NCBI GenBank assembly: GCA_021845805.1
Contig: JAJZVD010000006.1
Span: 19,136-83,135 of the forward strand
Direction: 5' to 3'
Origin: Pseudomonadota bacterium
GTDB taxonomy: Bacteria > Pseudomonadota > Alphaproteobacteria > Rhodobacterales > Rhodobacteraceae
DNA: 64,000 nucleotides
A program made the position numbers and the translations under genes. Below the pieces are notes generated by a model. The model saw only the letters and a list, made by a program, of their open reading frames with translations. It searched no databases and was not told where the DNA came from. Shown here one piece after another: positions 1-10,524 of this stretch. Each line of letters begins with the position of its first letter. The stretch's first letter is position 1.

Positions 1-1
1 G

Positions 2-1294
<1,293 letters not shown>

Positions 1295-1349
1295 GGGCGG
1301 GCCAGGGGGGCATCCGCCCGGCCCGTTCCCGCCTGACCGGACCAACGCC

Positions 1350-1373
1350 AGGGGCCCCCGCCGCGGGGCCCCT
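1350..1373. terminator. Bidirectional hairpin terminator candidate
   Basis: Perfect 9-bp inverted repeat AGGGGCCCC / GGGGCCCCT with a 6-base loop, placed 56 bases after pckA and just beyond the 3' end of the convergent permease gene. There is only a short T run, so its efficiency is uncertain. Confidence 0.55.
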
Positions 1374-1379
1374 TGTGCG

Positions 1380-2129
1380 TCAGCGGCCCAGCGCCTGCCG
1401 CATCAGGTTCAGCGCGGCCAGAACCAGCACGACCAGCGTCCAGCGGCGGAACCGGGCCGCATCGAACCGGTCGTGCAGCCGGAAGCCCAGCCACATCCCC
1501 GCCAGCGCCGGAAGGACAAGCGCCGCCGACAGCGGCAGAGTGCGCGGGTTCAGTACCCCCGAATGCAGGTGGCCCGCCAGCAGCGTCACCGCCCCGATCA
1601 GGTAGACGACCCCCTGCACCCGGACGTTTTCGCGCTTCTCGACCCCCAGCGACAGCAACAGCGCGATGGTCGGCGGCCCCCAGACACCGGACAGCCCGCC
1701 GTAGAAGCCGCCCACGGCGCCCGCCACCACCTCGGCCCGCGCACGGTGGCGGGGGTGGAACGCCAGGTGGCGCCCCGTCAGTTCCATCAGCGCATAGCCG
1801 ACGATGGGCACCCCCAGCGCAAGCAGCAGGGCCCGTTCCGGGATCAGGGTGACAAGCTGCGACGAGATCGCGATGAAGATACTGATGGTCACGATCAGGC
1901 GCCACCAGTCCTGCACACAGCGCCAGGCGGCCCCGGGCCCGTCGCGCAGGGCCTGGAACAGGTTGGTGAAGACCGTGGGCAGGATCAGCGCCGCCAGCGC
2001 CTCTTGCGGCGGCAGAAGCGAGGCCAGGCCCGAGATCATCAGCATCGGCATCCCGAAGCCGACGGCCCCCTTCACGAAACTGGCCAGCAGCGTCACCGCC
2101 ACCACGCCCACGACGATATGCGGCGCCAT
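1380..2129 (-). CDS. TauE/SafE-family membrane permease
   Basis: A 249-residue integral membrane protein. The sequence is made of hydrophobic helices in two halves with the glycine/proline-rich loops typical of TauE/SafE (DUF81) proteins: FVKGAVGFGMPM near the N-terminus and GGFYGGLSGVWGPP in the middle. The family exports or imports sulfite, sulfoacetate or other small organic anions across the inner membrane; the substrate here cannot be read from sequence. ATG at 2129 was chosen because a strong GGGGGG purine run lies just upstream and the helices begin immediately. The longer open frame upstream lacks family similarity. It is divergent from mcd with about 160 bases between starts, so the two may share a promoter region. 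Confidence 0.85.
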   Translation of the reverse strand: MAPHIVVGVVAVTLLASFVKGAVGFGMPMLMISGLASLLPPQEALAALILPTVFTNLFQALRDGPGAAWRCVQDWWRLIVTISIFIAISSQLVTLIPERALLLALGVPIVGYALMELTGRHLAFHPRHRARAEVVAGAVGGFYGGLSGVWGPPTIALLLSLGVEKRENVRVQGVVYLIGAVTLLAGHLHSGVLNPRTLPLSAALVLPALAGMWLGFRLHDRFDAARFRRWTLVVLVLAALNLMRQALGR

Positions 2130-2288
2130 GCTGCCCCCCTTTCGGGGCGTTGTAGCGGCTGCGGGGTGCCGCCGCAGCCGAAATCCGATGCGACACTTTA
2201 GTGCGCAGCGGTGTGCCAATTGGAAATATGATTGCGCTGCGGATGCGAAGGCCGTATGACCATGCCGATGCAGAAGGAGCCGATTCAC

Positions 2289-3953
2289 ATGCCGCATGAC
2301 GGAAGCCCCCCGCCCGCCCCGGCAACCCTGCCCGATCTTCTGGCGCTGACCGGCGCCGTGCTGCCGGACCTGGCCGCCCTGCGCCGCGCCGCCGTCGCCG
2401 CGCTGAAGGATCGGGTGGCGCCCGGCGGCCGCCTGTCGTCCGCCGCGCTCGAGGCCGAGCAATACGCGGCCCACGGCCTGTCCTGGCTGGCCACCTACAC
2501 CGAGTCGCTTGAGGCGCTGCACGACTGGGCCGCCCGGCTGGCGGCAGCCGGCACCTTCGGCGAGATCGAGGCGCTGATCCTTCAGATCGGCTTTGGCGAA
2601 TATCTGAACCAGCTATCGGGCGGCATCCCGATGAGCCAGGGCGAGGTCGCGCGCTTGCAGGACCTCGGCCTTGTCCCTGGCTTCGGCGCGGCGGCGGAAA
2701 CCCTGATGGCCCGGGGCACTTCCGCCGCCGCCCGGATGCGCCTGGCGCAACTGTTGCGGGACACCCGGGGCCGCGCCACCTTCGGCGCCTCGGGCCTGGA
2801 TGACGAGCTGGAGATGATCCGCGACCAGTTCCGCCGCTTTGCCGACGAGCGGGTGATCCCCTACGCGCAGGACTGGCACCTGAAGGACGAACTGATCCCG
2901 ATGGAGATCATCGCGGCCCTGGCCGAGATGGGGGTCTTCGGTCTGACCATCCCCGAAGCCTATGGCGGCCTTGGTCTGTCGAAGGCCTCGATGGTGGTGG
3001 TGTCCGAAGAACTCTCGCGCGGGTACATCGGCGTGGGCAGCCTGGGAACCCGCAGCGAGATCGCGGCCGAACTGATCCTCTGCGGCGGCACCGAGGCGCA
3101 GAAGGCGCACTGGCTGCCCCGCATCGCCAGCGGGGACATCCTGCCGACCGCGGTGTTCACCGAACCCGACACCGGCTCGGATCTGGGATCGCTGCGCACC
3201 CGCGCGGTGCCAGACGGCGGCGACTGGCGGGTGACCGGCAACAAGACCTGGATCACCCACGCCGCCCGCGCCCATGTCATGACGCTGCTGGCCCGGACAG
3301 ACCCGGCCAGCACCGATTGGCGCGGCCTGTCGATGTTCCTCGCGGAAAAGACCCCGGGCAGCGACGCTGACCCCTTCCCCACCCCCGGCATGACGGGCGG
3401 CGAGATCGAGGTGCTGGGCTATCGCGGCATGAAGGAATACGAACTGGCCTTCGACAATTTCCGCGTGTCGGGCGAAAACCTGCTGGGCGGGGTGCCGGGT
3501 CAGGGGTTCAAGCAGTTGATGCAAACCTTCGAATCCGCCCGCATCCAGACCGCGGCACGCGCGGTGGGCGTGGCCCAATCCGCGCTGGAAACCGCGCTGC
3601 AATACGCCGAAGACCGCAAGCAGTTCGGGCAGCCGCTGGTCGCCTTTCCCCGCGTGGCGGGAAAGCTTGCGATGATGGCGGTGGAAATCATGATCGCGCG
3701 CCAACTGACCTACCGCGCGGCCTGGGCGAAAGACCACGACAGACGCTGCGATCTGGAGGCCGGGATGGCCAAGCTTCTGGGGGCGCGGGTGGCCTGGGCC
3801 GCGGCCGACAATGCGGTGCAGATCCACGGGGGCAACGGCTTCGCGCTGGAATACCGCATCAGCCGCATCCTGTGCGATGCCCGCATCCTGAACATCTTCG
3901 AGGGCGCGGCCGAGATCCAGGCCCAAGTGATCGCGCGTCGCCTGCTGGACTGA
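2289..3953 (+). CDS. mcd: (2S)-Methylsuccinyl-CoA dehydrogenase
   Basis: Acyl-CoA dehydrogenase of 554 residues. The length and the roughly 150-residue N-terminal extension before the canonical fold are characteristic of Mcd, which oxidises (2S)-methylsuccinyl-CoA to mesaconyl-C1-CoA in the ethylmalonyl-CoA pathway used for acetate assimilation without isocitrate lyase. The FAD fold shows FTEPDTGSDLGS, GNKTWITHA and the C-terminal QIHGGNGFALEY. Glu538 in FEGAAEIQ sits at the usual catalytic-base position. The start at 2289 is preferred over ATGs at 2256-2268 because AGAAGGAG lies 9 bases upstream. It appears monocistronic. A general acyl-CoA dehydrogenase is the alternative, but the extension argues against it. 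Confidence 0.88.
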   Translation: MPHDGSPPPAPATLPDLLALTGAVLPDLAALRRAAVAALKDRVAPGGRLSSAALEAEQYAAHGLSWLATYTESLEALHDWAARLAAAGTFGEIEALILQIGFGEYLNQLSGGIPMSQGEVARLQDLGLVPGFGAAAETLMARGTSAAARMRLAQLLRDTRGRATFGASGLDDELEMIRDQFRRFADERVIPYAQDWHLKDELIPMEIIAALAEMGVFGLTIPEAYGGLGLSKASMVVVSEELSRGYIGVGSLGTRSEIAAELILCGGTEAQKAHWLPRIASGDILPTAVFTEPDTGSDLGSLRTRAVPDGGDWRVTGNKTWITHAARAHVMTLLARTDPASTDWRGLSMFLAEKTPGSDADPFPTPGMTGGEIEVLGYRGMKEYELAFDNFRVSGENLLGGVPGQGFKQLMQTFESARIQTAARAVGVAQSALETALQYAEDRKQFGQPLVAFPRVAGKLAMMAVEIMIARQLTYRAAWAKDHDRRCDLEAGMAKLLGARVAWAAADNAVQIHGGNGFALEYRISRILCDARILNIFEGAAEIQAQVIARRLLD

Positions 3954-3970
3954 CCCTTGAACATCCCGGT

Positions 3971-4008
3971 CCGGGTGCCATGTGAACTGGGATTACATGG
4001 TAACCCGG
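3971..4008. promoter_or_regulatory. Imperfect inverted repeat between mcd and SDR gene
   Basis: The arms CCGGGTGCCATGT and ACATGGTAACCCGG pair across an 11-base spacer with one small bulge. The repeat ends 7 bases before the SDR start codon, so it could be an operator covering the SDR promoter, or the terminator hairpin of mcd. No T tract follows, which favours the operator reading. Confidence 0.4.
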
Positions 4009-4015
4009 GTGCCGC

Positions 4016-5020
4016 ATGCCACAGTCCGTCCTTGTCACCGGTGCGTCCGGCTTCATCGCCAAGCGCATCGTCTTCGATCTGCTTGCGGCGGGCCACAGCG
4101 TGCGCGGCAGTTTGCGCACGCCCTCCCGCGCAGACGAGGTGCGCGCGGCGCTTTCGGCCCACGGACTTGACGCCGAAGCGCTGGCGCGGCTGAGCTTCGT
4201 TGCGCTCGATCTGAACGCCGACACCGGCTGGGCCGAGGCGTTGCAGGGGGTGGACGCGCTGATCCACACCGCATCGCCCTTTCCGCTGGCCCAGCCGAAA
4301 GACCCCGAAACGCTGATCCGCCCTGCGGTCGACGGCACCCTGCGCGCGCTCACGGCCGCCACGGCGTCAGGGGTCGGCCGCGTCATCCTGACCTCCTCGA
4401 TGGAGGCGGTGATGCATGGCAAGACGACGGGCGCGATCACCGAGGCCGACTGGACCGACCTCACCGCGCCCACCGTCAGCGCCTACACGCAATCGAAGAC
4501 GCTGGCCGAACGCGCCGCCTGGGACTACGCGGGCAGCCACCCCGGGCTGCACCTGACCGCGATCAACCCCGGCGTGGTGCTGGGCACGCCGATGGATGGG
4601 CACACGGCCTCGTCGATCGGCGTGGTAGGGCGGTTCCTGCGCGGCAAGGACCCGATGGTGCCGGATTTCAGCCTGCCGGTGACCGACATCGCCGATGTCT
4701 CGGCCGCGCATCTCGCGGCGCTGGAACAGCCCGCCAGCGCAGGCAACCGCTACATCGTGGCAGACCGCTTCATGCCGGTGCCCGAACTGACCCGGACGCT
4801 GAAGGCCGCCTACCCCGATCGCCGGATTCCCACGATGACCGCGCCAAAGCCAGTGGTGCGGCTGCTGTCGCTGTTCGACCCGGAAATCCGGCTGATCCTG
4901 CCCTGGATCGGCTGGCACGCCACGGTCGACCCGGCCAGGGTCCGCGCCCTGCTCGGCCGCCCGCTGACGCCTGCGCGCGACTCGGTTCTGGCCACCGCCG
5001 CCTTTCTGACCGCGGCCTGA
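4016..5020 (+). CDS. NAD(P)-dependent epimerase/reductase, extended SDR
   Basis: A 334-residue extended short-chain dehydrogenase. The Rossmann motif VTGASGFIAKR starts at residue 6 and the catalytic YTQSK pair is in the middle (Tyr and Lys). The overall pattern resembles dihydroflavonol-4-reductase-like proteins that reduce aldehydes or ketones, but the substrate is unknown. The ATG at 4016 is the only start that preserves the N-terminal nucleotide-binding strand; no strong ribosome site is visible. The gene ends exactly where the convergent MFS gene ends (stop codons abut at 5020/5021). An inverted repeat directly upstream suggests its own regulator. Confidence 0.8.
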   Translation: MPQSVLVTGASGFIAKRIVFDLLAAGHSVRGSLRTPSRADEVRAALSAHGLDAEALARLSFVALDLNADTGWAEALQGVDALIHTASPFPLAQPKDPETLIRPAVDGTLRALTAATASGVGRVILTSSMEAVMHGKTTGAITEADWTDLTAPTVSAYTQSKTLAERAAWDYAGSHPGLHLTAINPGVVLGTPMDGHTASSIGVVGRFLRGKDPMVPDFSLPVTDIADVSAAHLAALEQPASAGNRYIVADRFMPVPELTRTLKAAYPDRRIPTMTAPKPVVRLLSLFDPEIRLILPWIGWHATVDPARVRALLGRPLTPARDSVLATAAFLTAA

Positions 5021-6250
5021 CTATTCGCCCGCCACCGGCGCCCCGTGCGAGGGGCGGGCGACCCCCAGCCGCGGATGCAGCCGCCCCGCCAGCGCCGAGG
5101 CCGACAACAGCGCCACCCCCGCCGCCGCGAAGATGCCCGGCAACGGGGCGATCATCAGCACAAGCCAGGCCGCCCCCGGCGTCAGGATGCCCGACACGTC
5201 GCGAAAGCTGGAATAGATCGCGGCCATCTCGGTCCGCTCCGACGGTTTCACCGCCATCAGGAACGGCAGCCCGGCCGACACGTCCAGCAGCACCAGAAAG
5301 CCCGAGGCCATCGCCGTCAGCACCACCGTGGCCCAGGGCACCGGCGAGGCCAGCGCGGCCAGGCAGAATAGCGTGCCGCAGCCCAGGAAGGCCGCCCGCA
5401 CGGCGCGGCGTACCGTGGCGCGCTGGACAAGGCGCAGCATCAGCGGCGTGATGTAAAGAAAGCCGTTCGACAGCGACAGCGCCATCCCGCCCAGGTCGCC
5501 GCCCAGCCCGCTTTGCACGCAGAAGATCGGCAGGTAGACCACATAGACCCACCAGCCGCAGGACCGGATCACCGCAAAGCTCCAGCCCAGCACAAGCCGC
5601 GGCTGCGTCAGGAAGCGGCCGAGATAGGCGACCGGATTGGGCGCGGGGCCCTTGGCCCGGCTGATCTCCTTGCCATTGCCCAGCCGCAGGATCCAGAAGG
5701 TGGTCAGCAGCACGACGGCGCCGATCAGCCCGCCCACGAAAGGCGCGGGCGCCCAGAGGCTGCGAAGCCACACCCCCATCACCGGCCCCAGCGTCCACGA
5801 GGTGGCGGCATAGAGCATCTGCTTGCTCTGGCAACGGCCAAGGTCAAGCCGGGGCACATAGTCCAGCACATAGGCGTTCAGGCAGACAAAGCAGGTGACC
5901 GTGCCAAAGGCCGTCATCAGCAGGGCCAGGCCGATCGCCGTGGGCCCGCCCGAAATCGCCAGCGACATCCCGATCATGTAGAACAGCGTGCCCAGCGTAT
6001 ACATCCACCGCCGCGGCACGAAGCGGGTAAGCCAGGGCACCATCAGCCCCGTCACCAGCGACCCGCAGCCCACAAAGAAGTACAGCTGCGATTCCGCCCG
6101 GGCATCGCCCAGGGCGTCATAGACCACCAGCGGCATGACAGAGATCATCAGGCCGCGGATCGCGGCCTCGATACCCGACAGCAGGGCAAAGCCCTCGACA
6201 CTGGGCCCTGCCGCGTGGCGCAGGTGGATGGGTATGTAGCGCGGGGCCAT
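5021..6250 (-). CDS. MFS transporter
   Basis: A 409-residue membrane protein with about twelve hydrophobic segments in two halves, and a cytoplasmic loop around LGNGKEISRAKG between them, as in the major facilitator superfamily. The substrate cannot be assigned. The start at 6250 was chosen because GGAGGAG lies about 10 bases upstream; two earlier in-frame starts would add an arginine-rich leader without helices. It lies between the SDR and recO and is probably transcribed alone. It could be a sugar or drug-type permease. Confidence 0.8.
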   Translation of the reverse strand: MAPRYIPIHLRHAAGPSVEGFALLSGIEAAIRGLMISVMPLVVYDALGDARAESQLYFFVGCGSLVTGLMVPWLTRFVPRRWMYTLGTLFYMIGMSLAISGGPTAIGLALLMTAFGTVTCFVCLNAYVLDYVPRLDLGRCQSKQMLYAATSWTLGPVMGVWLRSLWAPAPFVGGLIGAVVLLTTFWILRLGNGKEISRAKGPAPNPVAYLGRFLTQPRLVLGWSFAVIRSCGWWVYVVYLPIFCVQSGLGGDLGGMALSLSNGFLYITPLMLRLVQRATVRRAVRAAFLGCGTLFCLAALASPVPWATVVLTAMASGFLVLLDVSAGLPFLMAVKPSERTEMAAIYSSFRDVSGILTPGAAWLVLMIAPLPGIFAAAGVALLSASALAGRLHPRLGVARPSHGAPVAGE

Positions 6251-6338
6251 GGCACCCGGTCTCCTCCGTTGCCGCATTGGCACCCGGGTCGCGCACCGCG
6301 TCTGCACCGGGCGCGACAGCGGGCGTCGTTTGCAAGCC

Positions 6339-7058
6339 TCAGGCCGCCAGCAGCGCCATCAGCCGGGCCCGCGCGGGCGGAAGGGGGCGGTGGCCCAGCG
6401 CAGGCGCCAGCCGGTGTTCGAGGAAATGCCCGGTCAGCCGCAGGCCCGCGGCCACCTCGGCCGCCGTCGCGGGCCCCTGCCCCAGCAGTGCGGGCGGCAG
6501 CGGCAGCAGGCGCGCGGCCCAGTCCCCCGCCCCCGCACGGCTGACCGCCCGCCCGCTTTTCGGCGAGACATAGGCCAGGTCATCGCGCGATCCGTTCACC
6601 GCGCAAGAGGTCAGGTCCAGCCCGAATCCGGTTTCCTCGAGCAGCAGCATTTCCCAGCGCAGATAGGCCAGCGGCCAGTCGGGCGTGGCCCCCAGCGCGT
6701 CGAACATGGCGATCGAGGCGGCATAAAGCGCGGGGTGCGGTTCGCGTTCCGGCAGCGCGAAGGACAGAAGCGCCGCCACAGCATTGAGCCCGGCCAGCGC
6801 CAGCCGGTCTGACAGGATCGCGCCCGCGCGGCCTTTCAGCGGCTCGACGGTGAAGGCGCCGATATGTTCATCCAGCCGCGCCCGCCAGGCCAGCGCAAGC
6901 TGCGCCCCGGGCTGAAGCACCGGCGCGATGCGGCGCGAGCCGCCGCCGCGCACCACCCCCGCATGGCGGCCGTGCGTTTCGGTGAACACCTCGATGATCG
7001 CGGCGCTTTCCCCGTGCCCGCGCACGGACAGAAGCACGCCTTCGTCCCGCCATTCCAT
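6339..7058 (-). CDS. recO: DNA repair protein RecO
   Basis: A 239-residue protein that works with RecF and RecR to load RecA on gapped DNA. The N-terminal OB fold begins [21 protein letters not shown] and contains the typical [14 protein letters not shown] turn. The helical C-terminal part includes [15 protein letters not shown], a family hallmark. It is the last gene of the minus-strand set era, DUF1491, recO, the usual Rhodobacterales order. Length matches the family. Confidence 0.95.
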   Translation of the reverse strand: MEWRDEGVLLSVRGHGESAAIIEVFTETHGRHAGVVRGGGSRRIAPVLQPGAQLALAWRARLDEHIGAFTVEPLKGRAGAILSDRLALAGLNAVAALLSFALPEREPHPALYAASIAMFDALGATPDWPLAYLRWEMLLLEETGFGLDLTSCAVNGSRDDLAYVSPKSGRAVSRAGAGDWAARLLPLPPALLGQGPATAAEVAAGLRLTGHFLEHRLAPALGHRPLPPARARLMALLAA

Positions 7059-7099
7059 GCGGCCGAGTATGCGTGCGCCCCGCGCGCCCCGGCAAGGGC

Positions 7100-7432
7100 T
7101 CAGTCGGACAGGCCCTCTTCCTCCAGCAGGGTGCGGCCTCGGCGGTCTTCCACCTCGATCACCCAGAGGTCGGAGTCGAACCGGCGCTGGCGGGCGATGG
7201 CGGCATCCACCTCGGCCTCGGGCCCCGCGGCCAGCACCACCCAGGCGCGCGCGCCGCTGGCCAGATCGAAGCTGCGCTGGAAGGCCCGCGCGCTGCCGTC
7301 CAGCGGCACCTGCTTCACCAGCACGGCCCCCGCGGTGTCGTCGCCATGCGCCACGACATAGGCCGGAATATCGGCGAACCGCAGCCGGGCCAGGTAGGCA
7401 TCCACCCAGAACCGCGCCGTCAGCCGGGTCAC
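7100..7432 (-). CDS. DUF1491 family protein
   Basis: A 110-residue protein of unknown function, conserved in alphaproteobacteria between era and recO. It starts with [16 protein letters not shown] and ends in an acidic LLEEEGLSD tail. The start is GTG at 7432, overlapping the era stop by four bases (GTGA), which implies translational coupling. The longer open frame upstream runs antisense-free through era but has no family similarity. The basic and aromatic pattern suggests a small cytoplasmic protein. Its link to era and recO hints at a role in ribosome or DNA maintenance, but nothing more can be said. Confidence 0.8.
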   Translation of the reverse strand: MTRLTARFWVDAYLARLRFADIPAYVVAHGDDTAGAVLVKQVPLDGSARAFQRSFDLASGARAWVVLAAGPEAEVDAAIARQRRFDSDLWVIEVEDRRGRTLLEEEGLSD

Positions 7433-8343
7433 TTGGGGTTGCCGTCCTTGAAGTCGAGCCCCATTTCCGAATACCGCTCGGCCTCTTCTTCCCAGTCGGG
7501 GCGAACCTTCACCTGCAGGAACAGATGGACGGGGCGTTCCAGAAACACGGCGAGTTCCGCGCGCGACGCGGTCGAGATGGCCTTGATCGTCTCGCCCCCC
7601 TTGCCCAGCACGATCCCCTTGTGCCCGTCGCGGGCGACATAGATCACCTGGTCGATGCGGGTCGAGCCGTCCTCGCGGTCGGTCCATTGCTCGGTTTCGA
7701 CCGTCAGCTGGTAGGGCAGTTCCTCGTGCAGACGCAGGGTCAGCTTTTCCCGGGTGATCTCGGCGGCGATCGCGCGCATCGGTACGTCGGCGATCTGGTC
7801 TTCGGGGTAGAACCAGGCGTGTTCGGGCAACTGCCCCGCCAGCCAGCTGCGCAGGTCGTTCACCCCGTGCCCCCGCTCGGCCGAGATCATGAAGGTCTTT
7901 TCGAAGGAAAAGGCGGCATTCATCTCCTCGGCCAAGGCCAGCAGCGTTTCGGCCTTGACCCGGTCGATCTTGTTGATGGCCAGCGCCACGCGCTGCCCCT
8001 GCGGCAGGCGTTCCTTCAGCGCGTCAAGGATGGCACGGACCCCCTCGGTCAGGCCGCGATGGGCCTCGATCAGCAGCACGATGATGTCGGCATCCGCCGC
8101 CCCGCCCCAGGCCGCCGCAACCATCGCCCGGTCCAGCCGCCGCCGCGGCCGGAACAGGCCCGGCGTGTCGACGAACACGATCTGCGTCTGGCCCTCCATG
8201 CAGATCCCCCGGATGCGCGACCGGGTCGTCTGCACCTTGTGCGTGACGATGGAAACCTTGGCCCCCACCATCCGGTTCAGCAGGGTCGATTTCCCGGCAT
8301 TCGGTTCGCCGATCAGGGCGACAAAGCCTGCGCGTTTGGTCAT
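7429..8343 (-). CDS. era: GTPase Era
   Basis: Essential GTPase that binds 16S rRNA near its 3' end during 30S maturation. The 304 residues contain G1 GEPNAGKS (12-19), G3 DTPG (59-62), G4 NKID (124-127) and a C-terminal KH domain with [15 protein letters not shown]. In most Rhodobacterales era directly follows rnc in one operon. Here about 650 bases with an opposing thermonuclease-like gene separate them, so era probably needs its own promoter (candidate at 8427-8456). The ribosome site is weak. Confidence 0.97.
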   Translation of the reverse strand: MTKRAGFVALIGEPNAGKSTLLNRMVGAKVSIVTHKVQTTRSRIRGICMEGQTQIVFVDTPGLFRPRRRLDRAMVAAAWGGAADADIIVLLIEAHRGLTEGVRAILDALKERLPQGQRVALAINKIDRVKAETLLALAEEMNAAFSFEKTFMISAERGHGVNDLRSWLAGQLPEHAWFYPEDQIADVPMRAIAAEITREKLTLRLHEELPYQLTVETEQWTDREDGSTRIDQVIYVARDGHKGIVLGKGGETIKAISTASRAELAVFLERPVHLFLQVKVRPDWEEEAERYSEMGLDFKDGNPK

Positions 8344-8426
8344 GCGTATCTCTTGGCTGCGATCGTGGAGGCATAGCGGAAACCTCGGCCAGAGACCAGA
8401 CTCGACATCAAGGGCCAGCCATCGGC

Positions 8427-8456
8427 ATAAAATGAACCTATATCGTTCGATGTCAG
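8427..8456 (-). promoter_or_regulatory. Candidate era promoter
   Basis: On the minus strand CTGACA (-35) and TTTTAT (-10) are separated by 18 bases, 84 bases upstream of era. It matters because the usual readthrough from rnc is interrupted by the inserted opposing gene. The match is modest. Confidence 0.35.
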
Positions 8457-8462
8457 TGGGTT

Positions 8463-8987
8463 TTGTCCGTGTTTCTTCGACTTATAAGGATCTTTTTCCA
8501 AAGCGCCGAACGGAGCGAACGACGTCGGACCCTTTCTGCAATCGTCGAGACGGACTCCGGCACGCTCATCTCGGTCAGCTCTGTCGTCGCGCGCGAGACC
8601 CGTGGCGCTGTTCTGCGTGGCCCGGCTTGGGTCATAGACGGCGACACCATTATGATCGACAAGGTTCAGATCCGGCTCGCGGGTATCGATGCTCCAGAAC
8701 TGGATCATCCGTACGGGAAGACAGCACGCAGCGCGATGATGCGCCTGTGCCGCGGTCAGACCATCACGGCGCGCTTCCTGGGCGAGTTGAGCCATGATCG
8801 CGGCGTTGCGGTCTGTACTCTTTCTGACGGACGCGATCTCGCCGAGGAATTGGTAAAACTCGGGCTCGCCATCGACTGGCCCAAATACTCTGGCGGGCGC
8901 TACCGGGTGTTCGAGCCACCGGGCATAAGACGGAAGCTGTGGCGCTGCGAGGCAAGGCAGCGCGGTCGAATGCCGCCGAAGGTCTGA
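8463..8987 (+). CDS. Thermonuclease-like (SNase/TNase) protein
   Basis: A 174-residue protein ending in a staphylococcal-nuclease-like OB fold. Residues 57-77 carry DGDTIMIDKVQIRLAGIDAPE, which holds the calcium-binding Asp and the Arg of the active site; DRG further on matches the second Arg region. The C-terminal ELVKLGLAIDWPKYSGGRY is typical of bacterial homologues of this type. The family cuts DNA or RNA with calcium. The N-terminus is uncertain (TTG 8463 or GTG 8469), and a hydrophobic stretch FLRLIRIFF might be an anchor. Base composition is visibly lower in GC than both neighbours. It lies in opposite orientation between rnc and era and converges on rnc with a 4-base gap, suggesting a late insertion. 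Confidence 0.78.
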   Translation: MSVFLRLIRIFFQSAERSERRRTLSAIVETDSGTLISVSSVVARETRGAVLRGPAWVIDGDTIMIDKVQIRLAGIDAPELDHPYGKTARSAMMRLCRGQTITARFLGELSHDRGVAVCTLSDGRDLAEELVKLGLAIDWPKYSGGRYRVFEPPGIRRKLWRCEARQRGRMPPKV

Positions 8988-8991
8988 TGTC

Positions 8992-9672
8992 TCAGCCGCC
9001 CATCCGCGCCAGCAGCGCCCGGGCCGCCATCTGTTCCGCCTGCCGCTTCGAGCCGGCCTGCGCGGTCTCGGTCTCGCCCGAGGCAAGCCGCACCTCGACG
9101 GTGAACTGCGGCGCGTGGTCGGGGCCGCTGCGGTCGCGCTCGGCATAGACCGGCGGCGTCTGGCCGCGGGCCTGTGCCCATTCCTGCAACGCGGTCTTGG
9201 CGTCGCGGGCGTCGGGCTCCACCCGCGCGATCCGGTCGCCCCACAGCCGCAGCACCAGCGCCCGCGCCACCTCGAACCCGCCATCGAGGTAGACGGCCGC
9301 GATCACCGCCTCCATCGCGTCGCCCAACAGCGCCTCTTTCCGCCGCCCGCCCGACATCATCTCGGATCGGCCCAGCTTCAGCACCTCGCCCAGCCCGATG
9401 CCGCGCGCCACGTCGGCGCAGGTTTCCTTGCGCACCAGCGCGTTGAAGCGAGGGGCAAGCTGCCCTTCCGTCGCGTCAAGGTCGGCGGCCAGCAGCGCCT
9501 CGGCCATCACGAGGCCGAGCACCCGGTCGCCCAGGAACTCCAGCCGCTGGTTGTCGGGCCGCGAGGGTGACGACAGCGACGAATGGGTGACCGCGCGCAC
9601 CAGAAGCTCGGGCCGCGCGAAGCTGTGGCCAAGCCTGGCCGCGAAGGCCTGGAGATCGACGGCCAGCTTCAC
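8992..9672 (-). CDS. rnc: Ribonuclease III
   Basis: Double-strand-specific endoribonuclease that processes rRNA precursors. The 226 residues show the signature NQRLEFLGD (41-49) with catalytic acidic residues, the second acidic cluster [18 protein letters not shown], and a C-terminal double-stranded RNA-binding domain ending [12 protein letters not shown]. The start is GTG at 9672, overlapping the lepB stop as GTGA, so it is translated by coupling with lepB. Order lepB-rnc is standard in the family; the next gene is normally era but here an opposing gene intervenes. Confidence 0.97.
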   Translation of the reverse strand: MKLAVDLQAFAARLGHSFARPELLVRAVTHSSLSSPSRPDNQRLEFLGDRVLGLVMAEALLAADLDATEGQLAPRFNALVRKETCADVARGIGLGEVLKLGRSEMMSGGRRKEALLGDAMEAVIAAVYLDGGFEVARALVLRLWGDRIARVEPDARDAKTALQEWAQARGQTPPVYAERDRSGPDHAPQFTVEVRLASGETETAQAGSKRQAEQMAARALLARMGG

Positions 9673-10469
9673 CGCACCGCCATCAGCGTGCGGTCCCAGC
9701 GCCAGTCCCAGACATCCAGCAGCGACCGCCCCGCCGACGAAAAGACGATCCGGTCGGCCCGCCCGATCAGGTACTGGAACGGCACGAAGCCGACGCCGCC
9801 CTGCGACTGCGGGAACCGGCTGTCTTCCGAGTTGTCGCGGTTGTCGCCCATGAAGAAGAACTCGCCCGGCGGCACGGTGAACACCTGGGTATTGTCGGCA
9901 AAGCCGTCATCCTCGGTGTTCAGGATATCATGTCGCAGCCCGCCCGGCAGCGTTTCGATGAAACGGTCGTTCTCGCACGGGCCACCCCGCGGCACCGGCA
10001 CGTTGCGGCACCGCGGCATGGCACCGGTGGGCCCCTGCGGCAGCATCGCTTCGGTGAAGGTGCCCGCCGGTTCCACCTCGACAGGGGCGCCGTTGATGTA
10101 CAGCAGCCCGTCCTTCATCTGCACGGTATCGCCCGGCAGACCGATCAGCCGCTTGATGTAATCCTCGCCGTTGATCGGGTGGCGGAACACCACCACATCG
10201 CCCCGCTGCGGCATCCGCGCCAGGATGCGCCCCGAGAACGGGCACAGATCCATCGGGCAGGAATAGCGCGAATAGCCATAGGCCATCTTGTTGACGAACA
10301 GGAAATCGCCGACCAGCAGCGTATCCTTCATCGAGCCCGAGGGGATCCAGAACGGCTGGAAGCACAGGGTACGGAACAGGACGGCGATCAACAGCGCCAT
10401 GACCACGGTTCGCACCGTGTCGAGGATACCGCCCGCTGCCTGCATCAAACCCTGCCCCGTCGCCCGCAT
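9669..10469 (-). CDS. lepB: Signal peptidase I, second tandem copy
   Basis: Membrane-bound serine protease that removes signal peptides from exported proteins. The 266 residues have one N-terminal transmembrane helix (about 18-36), nucleophile Ser46 in PSGSMK, general-base Lys106 in [11 protein letters not shown], and the box [11 protein letters not shown]. It includes two cysteines in the [11 protein letters not shown] loop, also present in the neighbouring copy. It lies 55 bases downstream of a second lepB and overlaps rnc. All catalytic residues are present, so both copies look active. Confidence 0.95.
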   Translation of the reverse strand: MRATGQGLMQAAGGILDTVRTVVMALLIAVLFRTLCFQPFWIPSGSMKDTLLVGDFLFVNKMAYGYSRYSCPMDLCPFSGRILARMPQRGDVVVFRHPINGEDYIKRLIGLPGDTVQMKDGLLYINGAPVEVEPAGTFTEAMLPQGPTGAMPRCRNVPVPRGGPCENDRFIETLPGGLRHDILNTEDDGFADNTQVFTVPPGEFFFMGDNRDNSEDSRFPQSQGGVGFVPFQYLIGRADRIVFSSAGRSLLDVWDWRWDRTLMAVR

Positions 10470-10524
10470 CGCGGCTACATGCGCGGGCGGGGGGCAGGTG
10501 TCAAGCGGCCCCGCCCCGCGCGGC

